Shown piece after piece: positions 37,886-46,662 of a stretch of DNA of 64,000 nucleotides. A program made the translations under genes and the position numbers. The notes under the pieces were generated by a model. That model made no database searches, was not told the DNA's origin, and saw only the letters and a list, made by a program, of their open reading frames with translations. Every line of letters starts with the position of its first letter. Within the stretch, counting starts at the first letter, position 1. Source of the stretch: Nitrospinota bacterium (GTDB lineage Bacteria; Nitrospinota_A; UBA7883; JACRGQ01); NCBI GenBank assembly GCA_029881495.1, contig JAOUMJ010000001.1, forward strand, positions 62,001-126,000, read 5' to 3'.

Positions 37886-38266
37886 ATGATCCTTGGCCAC
37901 GGAATTGATGTAGTCGAAATTCCGCGGATGCAACGGATAATCGAAAAATACGGCGAAAGGTTTTTGGAAAAATATTTTGATGTTTCCGAACTGGAGTATG
38001 CGCGTGGTCTCAAAAATATCGCGCCTTATTTCGCTTCAAGATTTGCCGCCAAGGAGGCTTTTTCAAAAGCGTCAGGAACCGGGTTTACAGGTTTTGGATT
38101 CAAGGATGTTTTTGTAACGCGGGAAAGCGGCGAGCCTCCGAAGTTTGGATTTTCTGAAAAGCTGAAAACGGTTCTTCCCGGAATCAGGGAATCGGACTTT
38201 TTTTTATCCATCTCGCATGAAAAAAAAGTTGCCGTTGCATCCGTGATTTGGGTTCAAAAAAAGTAA
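37886..38266 (+). CDS. acpS: Holo-[acyl-carrier-protein] synthase
   Basis: AcpS moves the phosphopantetheine arm from CoA to acyl carrier protein. The 126-residue protein has the family motifs MILGHGIDVVEIPRM (Mg-binding Asp8) and RFAAKEAFSKASGTG (Glu and Lys), and ends in the usual beta strand with LSISHEKKVAVASVI. Length is normal. Confidence 0.95.
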   Translation: MILGHGIDVVEIPRMQRIIEKYGERFLEKYFDVSELEYARGLKNIAPYFASRFAAKEAFSKASGTGFTGFGFKDVFVTRESGEPPKFGFSEKLKTVLPGIRESDFFLSISHEKKVAVASVIWVQKK

Positions 38267-38390
38267 AATTAACTTGCGGAAAATGCCTGTTTTATGTAAT
38301 CTATCGCAGATTTCGATGGTCGAAAAGCATTTAAAAGTATGGTTGATAGGTTGGTAAATATTTTTTTCAAGAAGTAGGGGGTAAATTTAA

Positions 38391-38681
38391 ATGGCCGGGA
38401 AAGCAATGACAAAATCCCAGATAGCTGATCACATCGCGAAAAACGCGGAGATCACCAAAAAACTTGCACTCGACATCATGGAGTCGATTGCAGAGTTGGC
38501 ATATAAAGAAGCAAAAAACGGGTTTACCTTACCTGGGCTTGGCAAGCTTGTTATCCAGAACAGGAAAGCGCGCATCGGAAGAAATCCTCAGACGGGTGAA
38601 GAGATCAAAATTCCTGCAAAGAGAGTTCTAAAGTTCCGCATTGCAAAAGCTTGCAAAGATTCAGTTCTCGCTAAGAAATAA
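38391..38681 (+). CDS. HU-family DNA-binding protein
   Basis: A 96-residue HU/IHF-type nucleoid protein with the DNA-binding arm segment GLGKLVIQNRKARIGRNPQTGEEI and KIPAKRVLKFRIAKACKDS. The first ten residues are slightly longer than in HU-beta. GGGGGT lies upstream of the ATG. It is a single gene with a hairpin just after it. Confidence 0.93.
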   Translation: MAGKAMTKSQIADHIAKNAEITKKLALDIMESIAELAYKEAKNGFTLPGLGKLVIQNRKARIGRNPQTGEEIKIPAKRVLKFRIAKACKDSVLAKK

Positions 38682-38705
38682 TTTACTTTCGTAACACGCT
38701 GTTAT

Positions 38706-38741
38706 CCGGGTGTTTCGATTTATGACTATCGAAACCCCGGG
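38706..38741 (+). terminator. Hairpin after the HU gene
   Basis: GTTTCGAT/ATCGAAAC and CCGGG/CCGGG form a stem of 13 pairs with one mismatch and an 8-base loop, 24 bases past the HU stop. No strong T run follows, so termination is likely but not certain. Confidence 0.6.
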
Positions 38742-38789
38742 TGGCATTTAAAGATATTCCGCTACTCGCATAAGGTAAAATAGCGTGAA

Positions 38790-40337
38790 ATGCTAAAAAT
38801 TTTATCTACCGCGCAGATTAGGGAAATTGACCGCGCTTCAATTTCTGATTACGGCATACCCGAAACCATCCTCATGGAGAACGCGGGGATTCGCTCGTTG
38901 AAATTCCTTAAAAAGGTCTATGGGACGCTTACCGGTATGCGGGTGGCTGTTTTTTGCGGAAAAGGGAATAACGGCGGAGACGGCTTCGTTATCGCCCGGC
39001 ATCTCCTCCTTTCCGGCGTCGAGGTGACTGTTTATCTTCTTTCGGAGCAGGCCGCTCTCAAGGGGAACGCCCGGCTGAACATGGAAATATTCCTGAAGAT
39101 CGGGGGGCGGATAAAAGAGCTTGTTTCCGAGGTGGATATCAAAAAACATACGATTCCGCTAAGGCATTCGGATATTTATGTGGACGCCATGCTAGGCACG
39201 GGAATCGCCTCGGAGCTCAAAGGGATCTACCTCGCGGCTGTACGCAAAATAAACGAATGGAAAAAGTTTGTCCTGGCCGTAGATATTCCGACCGGTATCT
39301 GCTCGGACAAAGGGACCATATATGGAGATCATGTAAAAGCTGATGCGACAATTACGTTTGGTTTTCCAAAAAAAGGGATGATCTTTTTCCCGGCGGCGGA
39401 ATCGGTGGGGACATTGGAGTGCGCGAATATAAGTTTTCCGCCTGAGCTTCTGGAATCTTCTCCATGTGAAGCGTTCCTTCTTGACGGTGAATGGGTATCG
39501 AAATTTCTAGGAAGGCCGTCGCCATCCGCTCATAAAGGGAATTTCGGCCACGCAGTTGTCTGCGGTGGATCACCCGGCATGGGCGGGGCAGTTGGACTTG
39601 CCTCTCTTTCAGCCCTTAAAGTCGGCGCTGGACTTTCAACAGCCGTTGTTTCACCGGAACTGTCACGTTTGTTTGAACTCTCCATCCCTGAGGTAATGTC
39701 TTTTCCGCTGAACGGCAACTACGATGAGGCATATGCTGAAAGTCTCCTTGCGTTCGCTTCCGGCAAATCATCCCTGCTTATCGGGCCCGGTATGGGGAAG
39801 AGCGGCAACGTCAAGGGATTCGTTGAAACGGTTATTAAAAAGTCTGAGGTTCCGCTGGTGATAGACGCGGATGGCCTGAACGCCATCGCGGGATCGCCTG
39901 ATATCCTGAAAAATTCCAAGGCGCAGGTTACGGTAACTCCGCATCCGGGGGAGATGGGGAGACTGACTGGAATGAGCGCCGCCGAAGTTAACGAAAAAAG
40001 GCTCGAGGCGGCAAAGGAGTTTTCGGAAAAATATGGTTGCGTGACCGTATTGAAAGGGGCGCGAACGGTTATCGCCTCTCCGGGCGGAATACCAAGGGTA
40101 AATCCAACGGGGAATCCGAATCTTGCAAGCGGCGGTACCGGCGATGTTCTGGCAGGCATGGTGGCAGGTTTTATTGCGAGGGGAATTGAGCCGACCGATG
40201 CCGCTACCGTGGCTGTCTATTTACACGGGCTAGCGGCTGACATTTATTCCGTTGAAGTAGATGATTATTCTTTGTCGGCTTCGGATCTCGTCAGAAATAT
40301 AGGTAAAGCGATAGCCAAAGTTTCCTCAGGGTCTTGA
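38790..40337 (+). CDS. nnr: Bifunctional NAD(P)H-hydrate epimerase/dehydratase
   Basis: This enzyme repairs hydrated NAD(P)H. The 515-residue protein fuses the YjeF-N epimerase (CGKGNNGGDGFVIARHLL near 52-69) to the ribokinase-like dehydratase (KGNFGHAVVCGGSPGMGGA, LLIGPGMGKSG, VTPHPGEMGRL, GGTGDVLAGMVAGFIARG). The fusion is the common bacterial form. Its 3' end overlaps the convergent SCO gene by 12 bases. Confidence 0.96.
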   Translation: MLKILSTAQIREIDRASISDYGIPETILMENAGIRSLKFLKKVYGTLTGMRVAVFCGKGNNGGDGFVIARHLLLSGVEVTVYLLSEQAALKGNARLNMEIFLKIGGRIKELVSEVDIKKHTIPLRHSDIYVDAMLGTGIASELKGIYLAAVRKINEWKKFVLAVDIPTGICSDKGTIYGDHVKADATITFGFPKKGMIFFPAAESVGTLECANISFPPELLESSPCEAFLLDGEWVSKFLGRPSPSAHKGNFGHAVVCGGSPGMGGAVGLASLSALKVGAGLSTAVVSPELSRLFELSIPEVMSFPLNGNYDEAYAESLLAFASGKSSLLIGPGMGKSGNVKGFVETVIKKSEVPLVIDADGLNAIAGSPDILKNSKAQVTVTPHPGEMGRLTGMSAAEVNEKRLEAAKEFSEKYGCVTVLKGARTVIASPGGIPRVNPTGNPNLASGGTGDVLAGMVAGFIARGIEPTDAATVAVYLHGLAADIYSVEVDDYSLSASDLVRNIGKAIAKVSSGS

Positions 40338-41207
40338 TTGTCTGCCAGACTCTTTTTCTGTCTGGATCTCCAGCTTCTTTCCTGTCAGCAGGATTTTGAT
40401 ATCGTTTATCACTTCCCAGAGATTGTAGTTCATCCCCTTGTAGATTCGCACTACTTCACCTGATCTGTCCAACAGGAAAGTGCGAACGCTGTGATCATAT
40501 GCCTGCTCCTTTTCGTTCCATATAAAGATGATTCCATACTTTGCCGCAATGTCTGCGATATCCCCCTTTTTCCCGGTAAGAAAAGCCCAGCGCGAAGGAT
40601 CAGACTCCCATAACGCGGAGTACTCTTTAAGCATGGTGACGGTGTCTACATCCGGATCAAAGGAGACGGTAACAAGCTGAATATCGGCTCCGAGCCGGTC
40701 TGGAAACTTTCTCCCGATAAAGTTCATTCTTTTTGTTAATAACGGGCAGTGGCCATGCCTGCATTCTAGATATATAAAGGATAAAAGGACGATCTTCCCC
40801 TTGTACTGTTCAAATGTGATCCGGTTACCATCCTGGTCGATGAGGTAGCCGACGCGCGGAAGTCCGTCGTCAAGGAGGTATTCGCTTTCGGATCCAGATT
40901 GATTTTCATCAATTTGTTCTTCGGATCCGGTCTCAGGTGGATTTGCCTCATCCTGCATTTCGGGAGATTCGGCAATTTCGTCGCTTATGAAACTGTTTGA
41001 GTCGTCGGGCCTGAACACCCGTTCCGGTTCGGGTTCTTCAACTTCGGCTTCTTTCAGAATTATCAGACCACTCGACCCCTCTTCGATCGAGTTTTTGACG
41101 CCGTTCGTTGATTCGGCGTCTTCAGCGCCGGCAATTGGAGTAAAACAGTAAAAAAGCGCGCATAGCACCGCAACAGCCGCCGGATAAATCCTCTTCACTT
41201 TACTCAT
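40326..41207 (-). CDS. SCO1/SenC family protein with unusual CX4C site
   Basis: SCO proteins deliver copper to, or reduce, cytochrome c oxidase. I take the ATG at 41207, giving a signal peptide (YPAAVAVLCALFYCFTPIAGA); an in-frame TTG 30 bases earlier lacks support. An acidic linker of about 100 residues follows, then a thioredoxin-like SCO domain. The metal histidine is present in DHSVRTFLLD. The cysteine motif reads C-RHGH-C, with four residues between the cysteines instead of the usual three, and with two extra histidines. The function may differ from a classical oxidase assembly factor. Confidence 0.85.
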   Translation of the reverse strand: MSKVKRIYPAAVAVLCALFYCFTPIAGAEDAESTNGVKNSIEEGSSGLIILKEAEVEEPEPERVFRPDDSNSFISDEIAESPEMQDEANPPETGSEEQIDENQSGSESEYLLDDGLPRVGYLIDQDGNRITFEQYKGKIVLLSFIYLECRHGHCPLLTKRMNFIGRKFPDRLGADIQLVTVSFDPDVDTVTMLKEYSALWESDPSRWAFLTGKKGDIADIAAKYGIIFIWNEKEQAYDHSVRTFLLDRSGEVVRIYKGMNYNLWEVINDIKILLTGKKLEIQTEKESGRQSRP

Positions 41208-41417
41208 TTTCACAGTGAATGATAAACCAATACGCAAAACAAAAAAAGGAGAATGTATTATGAGCGTTTAAAGTCCAAACATGTAATATCTAAAAAATCG
41301 TACTATAATGGACAACAGCAAATTGATAGACTGTTTGCAGGTCGGTCGTATAATGGAAATCAGATGACAACGCCAAAGATGTTTTTTCATTGGATTCGGA
41401 ATTACTGGAGGATTGAA

Positions 41418-42887
41418 GTGAGTAGAAATATAACTTTGAAAAAATATAAGTTTGTAATTGCGATAGCTCTAGCGGTTTTCGCAGGTTATTTTTTCTCCGA
41501 TATAGGCCGGGAGGAAAAAGGGAAAGCAAGCGCGCAGACTGCTACCCAGATAAACAGCGAAAAGAATATTTTCGTCGGCATCGCGAAACGTGAAAAGCTG
41601 AAAGTTGTGAACATCTATACCACTTCAACTCCAAAACAGAGTCAGGTTCCCCACGGAGGGGGCGGACCGGGGGATCCGAACTGGGAGTTTTTCGAGCGCT
41701 TTTTCGGCGGTCAGATGCCTTCAGTACCGAGGCGTTCGCTTGGCTCCGGCTTTATCATCGATAAGGAGGGATACATCCTCACGAACAACCACGTAGTGGA
41801 AAAGGCCGATGATATCTCCGTAAAGATGTTCGACGGCAAGGAATATAAGGCCAAGGTTATCGGTACCGATCCTGAAACCGATATCGGACTCATCAAGATT
41901 GAGCCGAAGGAAGATCTCCCCGTTGTCGAGTTCGGCGATTCGGACGGCCTTGAAGCTGGTGAATGGGTGCTTGCCATCGGAAATCCCTTCGGTTTGACCC
42001 ATACGGTAACGGTAGGTGTGGTGAGCGCGCTTAACCGCGACATAGGCGCGGGGAAATACGACAATTATATTCAGACGGACGCTTCAATAAATCCCGGCAA
42101 TTCGGGAGGACCACTTTATAACATCGACGGCAAAGTTGTTGGCATCAACGGCGCAATCCTCCCCGGCGGAGGAGGGGGAAATATAGGCATCGGGTTTGCC
42201 ATACCCATAAATATGGCCAAGCTGATACTGAATGATCTCAAGTCTGCAAAAGGTGTCAGCCGCGGATGGCTCGGCGTGGTTATCCAAAAACTGACCCCCG
42301 AATTGAAAGCGGCATTAAAACTCAAGGTGGAACATGGCGCTCTCGTTGGGGACGTGACGAAAAACGGACCGGCTGAGAAAGCCGGATTGCAAAGAGGAGA
42401 TTTGATAACGAAATTCGGGGATTCGGAGATCGCCGATTACCATATGCTCCCACGCGTAGTAGCCTCTCACAAACCCGGAGCAAAGGTAGACGTTACAGTC
42501 ATAAGGAACGGGAAAGAGCAAAAGTTCAAGGTAAAACTTGGCGATCTAAAGGCGGCATTTGAGGCCAAAGGTAGAGAAGCTCCCCAAGAGGAAGAGCAGT
42601 CCAGCAATCTTGGGCTTCTGGTAAGGACGCTTACTCCGGATATGCAGAGGAGATACGGACTGAAAACGGACGCAGGCGTGTTGGTAGCGGAAGTTCAGCC
42701 AAGCGGGGCCGCTTCAAAAGCAGGCATACAGCCTGGTGACATTATTGAAGAAGTCAACAGGAAGCCGGTAAAGACTGCCGAAGAGTTTAACAGTGTTGTT
42801 TCAAGGATAGAAAAGGACGAGCCTATTCTGCTGGTTGTAAGGCGAGGGGAGTCCTCTAATTTTGTTATTGTCTATCCGAATCAATAG
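41418..42887 (+). CDS. Do-family periplasmic serine protease (DegP/HtrA-like)
   Basis: The best start is the GTG at 41418, which has GGAGG at the right distance and leads straight into a membrane or signal segment (FVIAIALAVFAGYFF); longer in-frame starts lack a well-spaced site. The 489 residues contain the trypsin-like domain with catalytic His (NNHVVEKA), Asp (TDIGLIK) and Ser (NPGNSGGPL), then two PDZ domains. It handles misfolded envelope proteins. A perfect hairpin follows the gene. Confidence 0.94.
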   Translation: MSRNITLKKYKFVIAIALAVFAGYFFSDIGREEKGKASAQTATQINSEKNIFVGIAKREKLKVVNIYTTSTPKQSQVPHGGGGPGDPNWEFFERFFGGQMPSVPRRSLGSGFIIDKEGYILTNNHVVEKADDISVKMFDGKEYKAKVIGTDPETDIGLIKIEPKEDLPVVEFGDSDGLEAGEWVLAIGNPFGLTHTVTVGVVSALNRDIGAGKYDNYIQTDASINPGNSGGPLYNIDGKVVGINGAILPGGGGGNIGIGFAIPINMAKLILNDLKSAKGVSRGWLGVVIQKLTPELKAALKLKVEHGALVGDVTKNGPAEKAGLQRGDLITKFGDSEIADYHMLPRVVASHKPGAKVDVTVIRNGKEQKFKVKLGDLKAAFEAKGREAPQEEEQSSNLGLLVRTLTPDMQRRYGLKTDAGVLVAEVQPSGAASKAGIQPGDIIEEVNRKPVKTAEEFNSVVSRIEKDEPILLVVRRGESSNFVIVYPNQ

Positions 42888-42912
42888 AACTGCGGTTTTT
42901 TTAGCACAATTG

Positions 42913-42942
42913 TCAGCCCACAGTCTGCGGACTGTGGGCTGA
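42913..42942. terminator. Perfect 13-bp inverted repeat after the Do protease
   Basis: TCAGCCCACAGTC and GACTGTGGGCTGA pair perfectly around a TGCG loop, 25 bases past the protease stop. There is no T run on either side long enough to make a textbook terminator, but the position fits termination or 3' end protection. Confidence 0.65.
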
Positions 42943-43084
42943 TTAAATATGTCTTGTCTCCGAATCGGGCAGGTTGAAAAGGTGTTATAACCGTTCTTGC
43001 CGTAGCGGCCGGGTTTCCAAAGGGAATTACGGCATTTGCCGCGGTATTTCATTGCAAACAGTGAATTGAAGGTCTGGAAGAATA

Positions 43085-43510
43085 ATGGGTGATTACCACA
43101 GGAATCTGAAAGCTCTGGGCGAGGGGAAAACGGAATATCAGTACGATAATCCCACTGCGAACATACTTGAAACATTTCCTTCGCCGATAAGCGAGACCAA
43201 TCAATCTGAGATCGTCATCGAGGCGCCTGAATTTACATCGCTCTGTCCCGTGACCGGCCAGCCGGATTTCGCAAGAATCGTCATTGCCTACACCCCAGAT
43301 AAATTGTGCGTTGAAAGCAAGTCGTTGAAACTTTATCTGGGCGCTTTCAGAATGCACCGGGGATTTCACGAGGAGTGTGTAAACAGAATAGTAGACGACC
43401 TGGTAAGCGTGCTGAATCCCGTGAGAATAAGAGTCGAAGGGCAGTTTACTCCGAGAGGGGGGATAAAGTTATGGCCTTCGGTAACATGGGAGAAAAAAGG
43501 GGCTTCCTGA
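43085..43510 (+). CDS. queF: NADPH-dependent 7-cyano-7-deazaguanine reductase
   Basis: QueF reduces preQ0 to preQ1 in queuosine synthesis. The 141-residue protein is the short, YkvM-like form, with the catalytic Cys in EFTSLCPVTGQPDFA and the NADPH-binding segment SLKLYLGAFRMHRGFHEE. It stands alone, with a 197-base upstream region in which I find no clear preQ1 riboswitch. Confidence 0.95.
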   Translation: MGDYHRNLKALGEGKTEYQYDNPTANILETFPSPISETNQSEIVIEAPEFTSLCPVTGQPDFARIVIAYTPDKLCVESKSLKLYLGAFRMHRGFHEECVNRIVDDLVSVLNPVRIRVEGQFTPRGGIKLWPSVTWEKKGAS

Positions 43511-43613
43511 CAGCGAATTGTTCCTTGATTATGATTGACGGCTCCGTACTTCTTGCAGCCGGGCACCGTGTCAGTTTTTAACTTCGTTTTTAATGACGGG
43601 GCTAAAGAGTCTG

Positions 43614-45059
43614 TTACAGATCGAAACTGAGAGTTATCTGGTTCCCTTTTTCATTGAATGATATCCCGGACGCAAATGTGCGAATCAGTATTATTCCGCG
43701 ACCATGAGTCTGCATGATATCGTCAACGTCTTCCTTTTTCAGGAAATATTTCCAGTCGAATCCAGGTCCTTCATCCTTTATGGAGTATACCGCTCTTCTG
43801 TTCTCATAATGGTAATTTATTAAAACCTTTCGGCTCATATATGGCTCCGCCTGTCTCCGTTCATTGAACATGGCGTTGAATTTCTCAAAACTTTCGTCTT
43901 TGAGTTTTGACGGAACCTCAAGGTTTCCGTGCACTATTGCGTTTGTTATCGCTTCCTCTACTGCCAGTTCAACCGACCGTTTTTTAACGTTTTCCCCCCT
44001 GTCGGGCAAAAGGCTTGTAAGAAAAAGAGTTGTAGGCATGATATGAACGGGATCGTTTGGCAGGGTGATGGACTTGTTTTCATAGTCCACAAAATCGTAG
44101 ATCGCTTCAATCAACTCGGTGGATTTGTATTTTTTAGCCGCCTCGGAGAAGCGGTTGACTATCCATTGCGCGTCATCCTTGTCCTTGATGCCGATGCTGT
44201 CAGCATGTTCGAGAGCGAAAATCCTGATTTCTTCATTGAATTTTCTCTCCTCTTCAATGGCAATATCCCTTTCGATCTTTCGTGTTTTCAGTATTTGGGC
44301 GGTATTTTGAACCTGGTCTACCAGTATGCCGATCTCTTCGGTCCTCGGTTCCGGAAGAACGGCATTAAAGTTCTCATGTTTGATCAACTCTATTGCCCCC
44401 GCGATCCTGTTTATAGGGTAAATAATATGGCGCGATAAAAGACGATAGAATCCAACCGAAAGAAGAATGAAGAGCACGGCAACCTCAAAGGCGATCTGAT
44501 AGACAATCTCCCGCGCCTCATGGTTTCGCTCCTTGAGGTCGAAAATGAACTCCGCGACACCTATCACTTTTCCCGGCGGTATTGGTTCGTCATTCAAACC
44601 GTGGTGGCATTTTTGGCACGTCTCGTCGGAAAAGAAGGGGGTGAGCAACCTTAAGGAATCTCCCGACAATCCGATATACTCGCTCATATTTCCGTTCATG
44701 ATATTTTCTTCTATTTCATCCTTTGGAATTTCTCCATCACGGACTCCGTACTGGCTCTGGACATATTTGCTCCTGACCATCCTGAACTCAAAATTCTTGA
44801 CCTCTTTGAATTTGTCGACAGTATTTCTTATCTCAGTCTGGTCACCGGTGTTCATCATCACTGAAAGAAGCCCGGATTTGATCAGTGCAACAGCGGTATA
44901 GGCCTCCTGTTCAATATTCGCAATATCGCGCTTGTTAATTGAGTATGGAATAAGAAATGATAGGGAAATGATTCCGAGAATGGCGATCGCGAACAAGACC
45001 TGAAGCATCTTTATCCGCAATTTCGGCAATTTTTTTAGTAACTTCAACCTACCCCTCAC
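43614..45059 (-). CDS. Membrane sensor with periplasmic heme-type CXXCH and RsbW-like ATPase
   Basis: The 481-residue protein has an N-terminal helix (VLFAIAILGIISLSFLIPY), a periplasmic domain of the DUF3365/Tll0287-like type containing CQKCHHG (a CXXCH heme-attachment motif), a second helix, HAMP (YRLLSRHIIYPINRIAGAIELI), a coiled coil and a C-terminal HATPase_c of the anti-sigma/RsbW kind (EEAITNAIVHGNLEV, DEGPGFDWKYFL). There is no HisKA, so it may be a serine kinase or switch rather than a histidine kinase. The start is GTG. It probably senses redox or gas through heme. Confidence 0.85.
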   Translation of the reverse strand: MRGRLKLLKKLPKLRIKMLQVLFAIAILGIISLSFLIPYSINKRDIANIEQEAYTAVALIKSGLLSVMMNTGDQTEIRNTVDKFKEVKNFEFRMVRSKYVQSQYGVRDGEIPKDEIEENIMNGNMSEYIGLSGDSLRLLTPFFSDETCQKCHHGLNDEPIPPGKVIGVAEFIFDLKERNHEAREIVYQIAFEVAVLFILLSVGFYRLLSRHIIYPINRIAGAIELIKHENFNAVLPEPRTEEIGILVDQVQNTAQILKTRKIERDIAIEEERKFNEEIRIFALEHADSIGIKDKDDAQWIVNRFSEAAKKYKSTELIEAIYDFVDYENKSITLPNDPVHIMPTTLFLTSLLPDRGENVKKRSVELAVEEAITNAIVHGNLEVPSKLKDESFEKFNAMFNERRQAEPYMSRKVLINYHYENRRAVYSIKDEGPGFDWKYFLKKEDVDDIMQTHGRGIILIRTFASGISFNEKGNQITLSFDL

Positions 45060-45221
45060 TTAATAAATACATATATATGTCATTATAAATATACCATTTA
45101 GGGGGCCGGTATGGAATGAATCGTTATGCTTGACTCAGCCAGTGCGGACAAATCTTGCTATTACGCAAAATGAGTTCCGATAGGCCTGAATAGCACCGTA
45201 GGATAGCGAGAGGAGGGGCTA

Positions 45222-46181
45222 CTAGTTATCCCGCGGGATAGCCAGCATTCTTTCAAGTGCCTTTCGAGCGCCCGAGAGGATCGGCTCCACGACTTTTATA
45301 ACGTGCTTCATATCCCTCAGTGCGTCGCGCAGATCCTCAAGTGTAGTGATCTTCATGTTCGGACAGACAAGGTTATTCGAAAGGAGGATAAACTCCTTTT
45401 CGGGATTATTTTTCCTGAGCCGGTAGAGTATTCCGAGTTCGGTTCCGACAATTATTTTTTTTGCGGATGACTCTTCGGCGAATTTATAGATTCCGCTTGT
45501 GCTTCGAACCTCGTCCGCCATTGTCACTACCTCAGGTCTGCATTCAGGGTGCACCACTACTGGCGCTCCGGGATTTGCCTCTTTTGCTTTTTTCACCTCT
45601 TCTTCCGTCACGAGCTGGTGTGTCGGGCAAAATCCTTTCCAGTAATCCACCTTTTTATTCGTTTTCATGGCGGCATATCGGGCTAGATTCATGTCGGGCG
45701 TCATGTAAACAGAATCCCCTGGGAGAGAATTTACGACAGCGACTACATTCGCGGACGTACAGCATATATCGCTTTCGGCCTTTACTGCGGCGGAGGAGTT
45801 TACATATGTGACTACGGGTACGCCGTTTAAAGTCTCTTTTTTCTTTTTGAGTTTTTCTGCGGTGATCATGTCCGCCATGGGGCAGCCCGCATCCTGATTT
45901 GGAAGAAGTACGGTTTTTTCGGGGGCGAGAATTGCCGCGCTTTCAGCCATGAAATGGACGCCGCAAAAGGCGATAACATCGGCCTTGCTGTTAGCGGCTA
46001 TCTGGCTTAGCGCGAGAGAATCTCCGCAGTGATCGGCCAGTTCCTGTATTTCGTCCCTTTGGTAATTGTGCGCGAGGATAACCGCGTTACGTTCCTTCCG
46101 CAATTTTCCTATCTCGGCAATAAGGCTTTCCATGGTCTCCATAATGGGGGATAGAGTGTCACAATATCCTGCGTCATTCAA
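45222..46181 (-). CDS. nadA: Quinolinate synthase
   Basis: NadA condenses iminoaspartate with dihydroxyacetone phosphate, using a [4Fe-4S] cluster, in NAD synthesis. The three cluster cysteines are in [24 protein letters not shown] and [11 protein letters not shown]. The 319-residue call uses the TTG at 46181; an ATG at 46142 ([12 protein letters not shown]) is an equally plausible start. It is a single gene, divergent from the metal efflux operon. Confidence 0.95.
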   Translation of the reverse strand: MNDAGYCDTLSPIMETMESLIAEIGKLRKERNAVILAHNYQRDEIQELADHCGDSLALSQIAANSKADVIAFCGVHFMAESAAILAPEKTVLLPNQDAGCPMADMITAEKLKKKKETLNGVPVVTYVNSSAAVKAESDICCTSANVVAVVNSLPGDSVYMTPDMNLARYAAMKTNKKVDYWKGFCPTHQLVTEEEVKKAKEANPGAPVVVHPECRPEVVTMADEVRSTSGIYKFAEESSAKKIIVGTELGILYRLRKNNPEKEFILLSNNLVCPNMKITTLEDLRDALRDMKHVIKVVEPILSGARKALERMLAIPRDN

Positions 46182-46246
46182 GTGGCTCTTTTGCGTTGTA
46201 AAATCATGTTGGGTAGAGTCTTGCTGTTTGTTATATAATAAAAACG

Positions 46247-46567
46247 ATGAAGAAAATATTCTCGTGGGTCACGATCGTAAGCCTTGTCGGGCTTTCAGTC
46301 TGTTCAAACAGCTTCATCTCCGCATTTGACGGACCGGCCGCAATCTCTCCCCACACGTCAGCCCATCACCACGGCATGCCGGAAGATTCTTCCGAAAATA
46401 TGCTGGGACATTCCATGGAGTGTTGCGCGGTCGTTTCTTCGGGGCTTATCCTTCCAGATAACCTCTCGGTATCAGTTTATTTTGCCATAGTATTTTTTGT
46501 CCTCGTTTACAGATTTATTGTTCCTCCAAGGATACTTCTCCCCGTTTATCACCCTCCAAGACCGTAA
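46247..46567 (+). CDS. Small His-rich exported protein at the head of the metal efflux operon
   Basis: I do not recognise a precise family. The 106-residue protein has a signal peptide ([20 protein letters not shown]), a His/Met/Cys-rich segment ([25 protein letters not shown]) and a C-terminal hydrophobic helix. It resembles the small DUF2946-like proteins found with copper or silver efflux genes. About 95 bases later comes the TolC-like gene of a CusCBA-type system, so a metal-binding or sensing role is likely. Confidence 0.75.
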   Translation: MKKIFSWVTIVSLVGLSVCSNSFISAFDGPAAISPHTSAHHHGMPEDSSENMLGHSMECCAVVSSGLILPDNLSVSVYFAIVFFVLVYRFIVPPRILLPVYHPPRP

Positions 46568-46662
46568 TCCAATTCACCAACAGGACAGGTGCGTCCGCAT
46601 TTCACGCTCTTTCCGCACACTGTTGAGTCTTGAATAGATTTTTTTAGAGGATTGGTATTTTG

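Noticed and set aside
42943-43084. preQ1 riboswitch upstream of queF
   Set aside because: A GCCGTA/TACGGC pairing exists, but I cannot find the preQ1 aptamer's A-rich tail and pseudoknot.
46142-46181. Choice between TTG and ATG starts for nadA
   Set aside because: Neither has a clear ribosome binding site; the longer form is reported but the difference is not a finding.
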